NCBI GenBank assembly: GCA_902782805.1
Contig: CACZON010000022.1
Coordinates: 1 to 6,991 of the forward strand
Source of the DNA: Oscillospiraceae bacterium
GTDB taxonomy: Bacteria; Bacillota; Clostridia; Oscillospirales; Acutalibacteraceae
Length of the DNA stretch: 6,991 nt
Direction of reading: 5' to 3'
The notes below the pieces were generated by a model, which did not search any database, was not told the DNA's origin, and worked only from the letters and a program-made list of their open reading frames with translations. This document shows positions 1 to 5,477 of this stretch, piece by piece. Each line of letters starts with the position of its first letter. The stretch's first letter is position 1. Both the position numbers and the translations under genes were made by a program.

Positions 1-947
1 ATCTCGATCGGCAGTTCCAGTTCGCCGATCCGGAACGGGAAGCGCGAAACGGACCGCTCGAAATCCCCCTGCGGTTTTCCGCGCAGCGAAAGCGGAATCT
101 CCACCCCGAAAAGGCGCATGCTCGCGCGGCGGCGGATCTCCCCCGTCGGGATTTTTACCGTTTCCTCCTTCGGGATCCGCGCCGAAAGAACGATCCGCAC
201 CAGCGCGGTCACCCTGCCGGCGGCGTGCTCAAGCGCCGCCGTTTCTTCCGATTCATCCTCGATCCTGCCGGAGATCAGCACTTCCCCGCGCCGGACCGCG
301 TCGCCCGGCTTAACGAGCGTTTTTCCGCCGAAGGATTCCAGCTCGACGATCTGCCCGTCAAACCGCGCAACCACGTCGCAGGGCGTTTTTCGATCGGCGA
401 TCAGCGGTTTTTCCGTTTTTTCCTTTACGGCGACCGTCACCGTACACCCGAGCGTATTGACCGAAACCCAGGCTGTTTTCGGCAGCGCGAGCATCAGCTC
501 TTCGCGCATCAGCGCCGGATCGAGCCGGCTTTTGAACATTCCCTCGGAAAGGCCGAGATTTTCCGCCGCCGAAAGGATCTCCTCCTTCGAGAGCGTTTCG
601 TTCCCCTCGACCTCAATGCTCCAGACGCGGCCGCTCAAAAAAAGAACGGTCGCCCAAAACAGCGCCGCCCCGGCAAGAAATCCCCGCCGCTCAAGAAGCG
701 GCCGCAGCCGGAATCGCAAACCGTGCTTTTCCGAAACTTTCATCCGAAAGCCGCATTTTCTGCGCATTTCGCGCAGCAGCGGGTAAGCGTGGGTCCCCAC
801 GCAGCAGGAAAAGCCGCCGGGGATCCGTTCGATCCCCCACAGGCGGATCCCGTTTTTCTGGCAAAGCGAGAGAAACCGCTCAAAATCTCCGCCGGACGCG
901 TTGAAACGGACGTATCCGAACAGCCGGCGAACCAGTTCCCTGATCAT
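1..947 (-). CDS. yqfD: Sporulation protein YqfD (3' end cut by window edge)
   Basis: This is a membrane-anchored sporulation protein of the YqfD family. In Bacillus subtilis the gene is expressed in the mother cell under sigma-E; its molecular role is not well defined. The frame is open from an ATG at 947 to the window edge, giving 315 complete codons of a family usually near 400 residues, so roughly the last 80 are missing. A soluble N-terminal part (about 1-85) is followed by one hydrophobic segment at about 89-106. The typical WSIEVEGNE stretch follows directly (109-117), then a region of POTRA-like pattern. At 197-227 a lipoyl/hammerhead-like pattern appears (FDGQIVELESFGG, then VKPGDAVRRGEVLISG), which is characteristic of the family. 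The start is supported by a strong GGGAGGGGA ribosome site at 952-960, lying between the yqfC stop and this ATG. The 13-base gap indicates co-transcription with yqfC. The identity is confident from family recognition; the function is inferred by homology. Confidence 0.9.
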   Translation of the reverse strand, partial: MIRELVRRLFGYVRFNASGGDFERFLSLCQKNGIRLWGIERIPGGFSCCVGTHAYPLLREMRRKCGFRMKVSEKHGLRFRLRPLLERRGFLAGAALFWATVLFLSGRVWSIEVEGNETLSKEEILSAAENLGLSEGMFKSRLDPALMREELMLALPKTAWVSVNTLGCTVTVAVKEKTEKPLIADRKTPCDVVARFDGQIVELESFGGKTLVKPGDAVRRGEVLISGRIEDESEETAALEHAAGRVTALVRIVLSARIPKEETVKIPTGEIRRRASMRLFGVEIPLSLRGKPQGDFERSVSRFPFRIGELELPIE

Positions 948-960
948 CGCGTCCCCTCCC

Positions 961-1215
961 TCAGCGGCCGTATTCCAGACTCGTAATCCGTCCTTCGATC
1001 AGCAGGGAGTCCCGATCCATGCAGGAGAGCTTCAGATCGCTTCCCGTAAAGCAGAGCGTCATCTTTCCCGCGCGTATTTTGATCCGGCCGCTTTCGTAGA
1101 TCAGGATCCCGCTGCATCCTTCAACACCGGCGGATCGGTTCCCGTGCAGCTCGACCCGAACCGGTTCAAGGTAGTTCGGCAGAACGAAATTTCTTCCTTC
1201 TTCCCTTTTTCTCAT
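961..1215 (-). CDS. yqfC: Sporulation protein YqfC (YabP/YqfC family)
   Basis: This small 84-residue protein belongs to the YabP/YqfC family; B. subtilis YqfC is of similar size. The sequence is mostly alternating beta-strand pattern with no membrane segment. Family-like features are the N-terminal LPNYLEP segment (12-18), the glycine-isoleucine-x-x-tyrosine element GILIY (36-40), the following IKI and LKLSC strands, and the closing IEGRITSLEY (73-82). The ATG at 1215 is preceded by GAGG six bases upstream, which supports this start. The gene lies directly upstream of yqfD, the conserved order in endospore formers, and a sigma-E-like promoter sits about 30 bases before it. In B. subtilis yqfC-yqfD is part of the sigma-E regulon, so mother-cell expression during sporulation is inferred here. 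The biochemical role is unknown. It is alternatively a YabP paralogue, but the adjacent yqfD favours YqfC. Confidence 0.9.
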   Translation of the reverse strand: MRKREEGRNFVLPNYLEPVRVELHGNRSAGVEGCSGILIYESGRIKIRAGKMTLCFTGSDLKLSCMDRDSLLIEGRITSLEYGR

Positions 1216-1245
1216 ACTGCGCCTCGTTTTTCTGAAATTTATTAA

Positions 1246-1275
1246 ATTTTATGCGTGCAAGCGGCACGATATGTT
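1246..1275 (-). promoter_or_regulatory. Sigma-E-type sporulation promoter of yqfC-yqfD
   Basis: Read on the minus strand, AACATATC (1275-1268) is followed by a 14-base spacer and CATAAAAT (1253-1246). This matches the known sigma-E pattern of a CATATT-like -35 element and a CATACAAT-like -10 element separated by about 14 bases. The expected start of transcription is near 1239, leaving a leader of roughly 24 bases before the yqfC ATG, with room for its ribosome site. The match fits the sporulation genes downstream. The spacer contains a short inverted repeat, CGTGC-AAGCG-GCACG (1254-1268), which may be chance. Confidence 0.7.
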
Positions 1276-1284
1276 TGTTGACCC

Positions 1285-1314
1285 TTGACAGATCCTGTAG
1301 ACAAGATGTATAAA
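1285..1314 (+). promoter_or_regulatory. Sigma-A-type promoter of mscS
   Basis: A perfect TTGACA (1285-1290) is followed by an 18-base spacer and TATAAA (1309-1314) in an AT-rich stretch. Transcription would start near 1321, giving a leader of about 28 bases that carries AAGGAG (1336-1341), seven bases before the mscS ATG. A second hexamer, TTGACC (1278-1283), lies just upstream, but its spacing to the same -10 (25 bases) is too long for standard use. The promoter is back to back with the sigma-E-like promoter on the other strand. Confidence 0.75.
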
Positions 1315-1348
1315 ATAAATATAAACATAAGGAAGAAGGAGCTGAATT

Positions 1349-2167
1349 ATGGAATTTTTTGACAATCTACTTGACAAATTAAAGAATTTTTCCATCTCGA
1401 AAGCCTTGCCCACCATCATCATCGCAGTCGTCGGTTTTGTCCTCGTCTATGTATTGATGAAGATCTACGACAAAGCGATGGCAAAATCGAAAGCGGACCA
1501 GGCCATATTCCGGTTTTTCCGCGGATTGGTCCGGGCGCTCCTGATCATCATCGTGATTCTGATCGCCGCCTCTTCGCTCGGTGTTGACGTTTCCGCGCTG
1601 ATTGCGGTTCTGAGCGTTTTAACCTTGGCGATTTCCCTGGCGGTTCAGGGAACCCTTTCGAATCTCGCGGGCGGCATCATGCTCCTGACCGCGAAGCCCT
1701 TTAAGGTCGGAGATCTCATCGAATCCGGTGACCATCTCGGCACCGTCGTCGGCACCTCGCTCGTTTATACGAAGCTTCTGACCGTCGACAACCGTGAGGT
1801 TTCGATTCCCAACAGCGATCTTGCCGCGGCCCGCATCACCAATTACAGCGCCATGGACAAGAGAAGAGTCGACCTCACCTTTACGGCTTCCTACGATTAC
1901 GCGATCGACGACGTAAAGGCCGTTCTCGCCAAGGCGGCGGAGAACACTCCCTGCGTGATCAAAGAAGAACCGATCTTCGCCGCGGTCAACAAATACCGCG
2001 AGAGCGATATCGAATACGTCCTGCGCGCTTATGTAAAACCCTCCGAGTATTGGGACGGCTATTTCGGCATCACCGAAAACGTAAAGAGAGCCTACGAAAC
2101 CTACGGCATCTCGGTCACGTATCCGCACCTCAATCTCCATCTTCCGGACGGAAACGGAAGAAGATAA
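1349..2167 (+). CDS. mscS: Small-conductance mechanosensitive channel MscS
   Basis: This 272-residue protein is an MscS-type mechanosensitive channel, expected to form a heptamer in the cytoplasmic membrane and release small solutes when hypo-osmotic shock raises membrane tension. Three hydrophobic segments are visible: about 19-40, 58-77 and 81-113. The third matches the MscS pore helix and the following beta domain very well: ISLAVQGTLSNLAGGI (95-110), then PFKVGD (117-122), GTVV (131-134) and IPNSDL (153-158). The C-terminal alpha/beta cage ends in GISVTYPHLNLHL (253-265), the usual end of the family. The length is close to E. coli MscS (286), so this is the minimal form without extra domains. 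The ATG at 1349 is set by AAGGAG seven bases upstream. The gene is transcribed alone, from its own promoter to the hairpin just after its stop. Confidence 0.96.
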   Translation: MEFFDNLLDKLKNFSISKALPTIIIAVVGFVLVYVLMKIYDKAMAKSKADQAIFRFFRGLVRALLIIIVILIAASSLGVDVSALIAVLSVLTLAISLAVQGTLSNLAGGIMLLTAKPFKVGDLIESGDHLGTVVGTSLVYTKLLTVDNREVSIPNSDLAAARITNYSAMDKRRVDLTFTASYDYAIDDVKAVLAKAAENTPCVIKEEPIFAAVNKYRESDIEYVLRAYVKPSEYWDGYFGITENVKRAYETYGISVTYPHLNLHLPDGNGRR

Positions 2168-2184
2168 CGTTCCGCATACAGCAA

Positions 2185-2219
2185 ACGGCCTGCCGATCAC
2201 GGCAGGCCGTTTTTCTTTT
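2185..2219 (+). terminator. Intrinsic terminator of mscS
   Basis: A perfect 11-base-pair stem (2185-2195 with 2200-2210) closes on the four-base loop ATCA and runs directly into a T-rich tract (TTTTTCTTTT), 18 bases after the mscS stop. The stem is GC-rich (ACGGCCTGCCG). Because the stem is symmetrical, it may also help stop transcription arriving from the convergent MATE gene, but in that direction only three Ts follow it, so that use is weaker. Confidence 0.93.
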
Positions 2220-2232
2220 GTTTTTTTGGGGA

Positions 2233-3651
2233 CTATACTCTGATGTTGACCCATTTTCCACGGTTGACGCGGACGATCAGCATCACCGCACGGACGAAGG
2301 CGTCGATCCCGAAGGAGATCCATGCGCCGGTAAATCCGAACTGCAGCGCCGGGAAGGCCTCGTTGAGCGGATAGCAGAACAGCCAGGTCAGCGCCGGGCG
2401 AAGGATCGCAACACTGACAAGCGAGACGATCGCAACGTATTTTACGTCTCCCGCGCCGCGCAGACATCCCGCAAGCATCACGCGGATATTCTGCGGATAG
2501 ATCCCGACGATCAGAACCAAAAAGCTCAGCGCCGCGCCTGCGATGATCACAGGATCGTCGGTAAACAGCGTTGGGAAGAAGTTCCGTCCGAAGAACATCA
2601 GCAGGATCAGGAACACCGAAAGGAATACGGAAATCCGCCTGCCGACCCGGACGTAGAGCATTGCCTTATCCTTGCGCGCCGCGCCGAGCGACTGACCGAC
2701 GAGCGAAGTACAGGCGGAAGAGACGCCGTCGCCGAGCGTGAACGAAAGCGAAGAAATCTGCTGAACGATCGCCTGGGTTGCGTAAGCGGTTGTGCTGACC
2801 CCGGCAATCAAGCGGCCGTTGATCAAAAAACCGATCCGCATAAAGACCGCTTCCGCCATCGAGCCGAGCCCGATCTTGACAAGGCTGTTCAGCGTCTGAC
2901 GGTCGAACCGAAAGAACGAGAACGGACGCAGCGAAAGATAATGATCGTGGGGCAGTACCATCAGGATCGACATCACCGCGGAAACGCAGGTGCCGATCGC
3001 GGTTGCGATCGCGGCTCCGGAAATTCCCAGCGCGGGGAAGCCGAGATTGCCGCCGATCAGACAGTAGTTAAGGAAAACGTTGACAACGTTCGCCGTCATA
3101 TTGATGACCATCGTTGAACGGGTCTTTCCGATTCCGCGCAGCGCCGCGCAGATGCAGAGCGTCCAGCAGTTTGCGACAAACGCGAGCGAGGTGATTCTGA
3201 AATAGGTAACGGCGCCGTCGATCGTATCTTCCTTGGCGCCGGAAAGCGTCAGGAGCGGATTTGCGAAAAAGTACCCCAGCACCACCATCACAACGCCGAC
3301 GGCGGTGATGATAAAGAGCGACTGCTTCAGGCAGAGCACCGCCGATTCGCGGTCGTTCGCGCCTCTTCTGCGCGCAACGATCGCCGTCGTTCCAACGCAG
3401 ATCGCCTGCGCAACGAGCAGGAGAATCATTCGCGGCTGTGCGCAGAGTCCGACCGCCGTGATCGCTTCTTTACCGAGCGTTCCGACCATCATCGTATCGA
3501 ATGAGTTCATCAGGCTCAGAAGCAGTCCTTCGAGCGCCGCCGGCCAGGCGATGACGAGCAGCTTTGCGTACATCCCGGAAAGCGTATCCTCATCCCCCGG
3601 CGGAAGAGAGCTGCCGCGGATCCCGATCAGTTTCTTGAGAATTCGTTTCAT
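2233..3651 (-). CDS. MATE-family multidrug/metabolite efflux transporter
   Basis: This 472-residue integral membrane protein of the MATE (MatE) superfamily is expected to export cationic drugs, toxins or metabolites in exchange for Na+ or H+. The length and about twelve hydrophobic segments fit a complete transporter with two homologous six-helix halves. Family patterns include the first-helix region with P37, E41 and the FDTMMVGTLG element (51-60), then VGTTAIVARRRGAND (86-100) and the LNYCLIGGNLGFPALGISGAA stretch (194-214). The two-fold repeat shows in LRGIGKTR (171-178) and LRGAGDVK (397-404). The N-terminal 25 residues are polar, with no cleavable signal. The start has AAAGGA five bases upstream. 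The gene stands alone between convergent mscS and the esterase terminator, with its own promoter. The substrate cannot be deduced, and DinF-like and NorM-like subfamilies cannot be separated by eye. Confidence 0.95.
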   Translation of the reverse strand: MKRILKKLIGIRGSSLPPGDEDTLSGMYAKLLVIAWPAALEGLLLSLMNSFDTMMVGTLGKEAITAVGLCAQPRMILLLVAQAICVGTTAIVARRRGANDRESAVLCLKQSLFIITAVGVVMVVLGYFFANPLLTLSGAKEDTIDGAVTYFRITSLAFVANCWTLCICAALRGIGKTRSTMVINMTANVVNVFLNYCLIGGNLGFPALGISGAAIATAIGTCVSAVMSILMVLPHDHYLSLRPFSFFRFDRQTLNSLVKIGLGSMAEAVFMRIGFLINGRLIAGVSTTAYATQAIVQQISSLSFTLGDGVSSACTSLVGQSLGAARKDKAMLYVRVGRRISVFLSVFLILLMFFGRNFFPTLFTDDPVIIAGAALSFLVLIVGIYPQNIRVMLAGCLRGAGDVKYVAIVSLVSVAILRPALTWLFCYPLNEAFPALQFGFTGAWISFGIDAFVRAVMLIVRVNRGKWVNIRV

Positions 3652-3755
3652 GCGTATCCTTTCGTCTGTTGCAGTCCGGCGGAAAACGGCTTGATGGTTT
3701 TTCCGAAAACGTCTCCCCCGGTTTGGAATTTATCGTTCAAAATCAGCCAAATCGT

Positions 3756-3784
3756 ATTCTACTCCAAATTTCGGCAAGCGTCAA
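3756..3784 (-). promoter_or_regulatory. Sigma-A-type promoter of the MATE gene
   Basis: On the minus strand TTGACG (3784-3779) and TAGAAT (3761-3756) are separated by exactly 17 bases, each one mismatch from consensus. Transcription would begin near 3749, leaving an untranslated leader of about 98 bases before the MATE ATG, which ends in the AAAGGA ribosome site (3662-3657). No known riboswitch pattern or convincing terminator is visible in that leader. Only a short GTTTT-CGGA-AAAAC inverted repeat is seen near 3697-3710. Confidence 0.7.
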
Positions 3785-3820
3785 TCTTCCAATAAGAAAA
3801 AATCGCCTGACGAGATCAAC

Positions 3821-3855
3821 AAAAACGCCGGTCCTCCGAAAAAAGGAAGACCGGC
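3821..3855 (-). terminator. Intrinsic terminator of the esterase operon
   Basis: It lies 17 bases after the stop of the first esterase. Read on the minus strand, arms 3855-3845 and 3837-3827 pair around a seven-base loop (TTTTTTC) and are followed by G and five Ts (3825-3821). In the minus-strand transcript the arms pair over eleven positions because position 3848/3834 becomes a U-G wobble; on the plus strand the same pair is a C-A mismatch. This asymmetry and the T-run both support termination of leftward transcription. Confidence 0.9.
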
Positions 3856-3872
3856 CGTTCTTTTTCGGTCGT

Positions 3873-5459
3873 TCAGCCCATCGCGTAGCCGCGCGGATCG
3901 TTCGGCAGCTCCAGCTCGGGAACGAGCCCGAGGAGCGGGAGATCGTGATTGATTCCGACGTACGTTTCGGTATCCCAGACGATCGTTGCGTATTCGCCGG
4001 GTTTCGAAGCCGGCAGATACGGGATCCGCGGATTGTTCGGATTGCCGCTGTGTGCGAAAGCGCACCACGCGGCACACATCTCATCCTGGATCCGCTTCGT
4101 TTCGCCGCCGGGAATATAATGCGATTCGGAGTATTCCGCCTTATGGGTGACGAAATCGTTCTCGACGCCGTGCCAGGGGACCATCCCTCCGTTAATCGGC
4201 ATTTCGCGGTTGAACAGATACAGATAAATCGGCGCGCCGCCCTGCGCGTATTTCAGATCGACGAAGCGCAGGATATTCGCGCGGTGTCCCATATCGGTAA
4301 AAATCGCGTCGACCGGCTCGTGGCCCGGATATACCTCGGGGTATACGCGGCAGACTTCTTCGTATTTGTCGCCGAACCAGCGGCGCAGGGCTTCCTCCTT
4401 ATGCTTCTGCGTCCAGGTATGGCGGTTCCCCTTGAAGATCGGATCGTCCGTCCAGCGGGACACGTCGCTGTTGCGCTCTCCGCGAACGGAACCGATCAGG
4501 ATCGGGATATCCTTCACTTCGTTTCGCAGACCGACGTCGAACGGATGTCCCGGGAAGAAATCGCTCGTCGGCTGGCTCCAGGTTGCGCGGTAGCCCATAT
4601 CGACCGTCACCTCGCGCATCGCGGCGAGCGCCGCAGTGCAGAGCTGCGGATACGGGATCTCGCGGAGTTTTTCAGCTTCGCTTTCCGGGATCGAAAGCAG
4701 CTCGAGCGTCCGCTTCGCGATCCTGGTTGAGCATTCCTTCGGTGGATAGAGGTGTTTTTCCGGCAGGATCCCCGCCATAATGATCGCTTTGTGGTAAAGC
4801 CCGTCGGCCGAAGGCATCTGGAGCAGGTTGAGGACCTTTCCCCCGCCGCCGGAATGACCGAAGATCGTTACGTTCTCCGGATCGCCGCCGAACGCGCGAA
4901 CGTTTTCGCGCACCCAGCGGAGCGCCGCGATGATATCGAGAAATTCGAGATTACAGGAGTTTTTGAACTGCTCGCCGTAGCTTTCCAGATCGAGCAGCGC
5001 GAGGCAGTTGAGGCGATGATGGGACGAAATGACGACTACGTCGCCGAAGGAGGCCATCTCTTCGCCGTCGAAATCGATGCAGGAGCCGAACGCGCTGCCG
5101 CCGCCGTGGAGCCAGAACATCACCGGCTTTTTCGCTTCGGGATCGATCGAGGGCGTCCAGAGCTGGAGATATTGGCAATCCTCGCGCGAAGGTGAATAGA
5201 GCGGCATGCTGAGAATACTCGGGCCGGCCATCAGGTTATCCGCCGGACTCGGGCAGATCGGTCCGGGAACAAGCGCCTCGAAGACGCCGTCCCATTTTTG
5301 GGGCGATTTCGGCTCCTCAAAGCGTTTGGCATCGGCATATTTGATGCCGTAATAGGTATAAACGCCGTTGCGGATCATCCCGCGCACGCGCCCCGCAGCG
5401 GTATCCACCTCGGCGATCCCGGGGCCGTACTGCATGCTTTCAATTTTCGTTCTCTGCAT
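3873..5459 (-). CDS. Type-B carboxylesterase (COesterase family), distal gene of tandem pair
   Basis: This 528-residue alpha/beta-hydrolase belongs to the carboxylesterase type-B / cholinesterase-like family and hydrolyses carboxylic esters; the natural substrate is unknown. The N-terminus shows the family opening VDTAAGRVRG (18-27), GIKYADAKRF (38-47) and W56-D-G-V. REDCQYLQLWTP (92-103) contains a conserved cysteine (C95), which with C69 matches the first disulfide pair of secreted relatives. The oxyanion loop is HGGG (118-121). The nucleophile is S203 in GHSGG (201-205), replacing the commoner GESAG. The likely acid is E328 (GSVRGE) and the base H430 (PWHGVEN), so the triad appears complete. 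There is no signal peptide or membrane segment, so a cytoplasmic location is inferred. It is the downstream partner of another esterase and is followed by an intrinsic terminator. Similar to bacterial pNB-esterases in length (about 490-530). Confidence 0.93.
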   Translation of the reverse strand: MQRTKIESMQYGPGIAEVDTAAGRVRGMIRNGVYTYYGIKYADAKRFEEPKSPQKWDGVFEALVPGPICPSPADNLMAGPSILSMPLYSPSREDCQYLQLWTPSIDPEAKKPVMFWLHGGGSAFGSCIDFDGEEMASFGDVVVISSHHRLNCLALLDLESYGEQFKNSCNLEFLDIIAALRWVRENVRAFGGDPENVTIFGHSGGGGKVLNLLQMPSADGLYHKAIIMAGILPEKHLYPPKECSTRIAKRTLELLSIPESEAEKLREIPYPQLCTAALAAMREVTVDMGYRATWSQPTSDFFPGHPFDVGLRNEVKDIPILIGSVRGERNSDVSRWTDDPIFKGNRHTWTQKHKEEALRRWFGDKYEEVCRVYPEVYPGHEPVDAIFTDMGHRANILRFVDLKYAQGGAPIYLYLFNREMPINGGMVPWHGVENDFVTHKAEYSESHYIPGGETKRIQDEMCAAWCAFAHSGNPNNPRIPYLPASKPGEYATIVWDTETYVGINHDLPLLGLVPELELPNDPRGYAMG

Positions 5460-5468
5460 AAGGTAACG

Positions 5469-5475
5469 CTCCTTT
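5469..5475 (-). promoter_or_regulatory. Ribosome binding site of the distal esterase
   Basis: AAAGGAG, read on the minus strand, begins two bases after the stop codon of the upstream esterase and stands nine bases before the ATG at 5459. It fixes that ATG as the start in preference to the second in-frame ATG at codon 9. The whole gap between the two genes is 18 bases, so no separate promoter fits and the two esterases should be translated from one messenger. Confidence 0.8.
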
Positions 5476-5477
5476 CG

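Noticed and set aside
225..986. Long plus-strand frame (253 codons) opposite yqfD, and a similar one at 118-786.
   Set aside because: They are antisense to a confidently recognised gene. The translations are rich in arginine, serine and proline without any family motif, as expected for shadow frames in GC-rich DNA.
1619..2467. Minus-strand frame of 282 codons opposite mscS.
   Set aside because: It is antisense to the MscS pore and beta domain and has no protein family signature of its own.
2050..3117. Plus-strand frame of 355 codons across the mscS end, terminator and MATE gene.
   Set aside because: It runs through a strong terminator and antisense to a clear membrane transporter. The product is a charged, low-complexity string with no recognisable domain.
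3726..3745. TTTGAACGATAAA-like stretch in the MATE leader, recalling part of the TPP riboswitch (TTGAACCTGAT).
   Set aside because: The other conserved TPP parts (GGGGTGC, CTGAGA, ACCC) are absent and the gene is not a thiamin gene.
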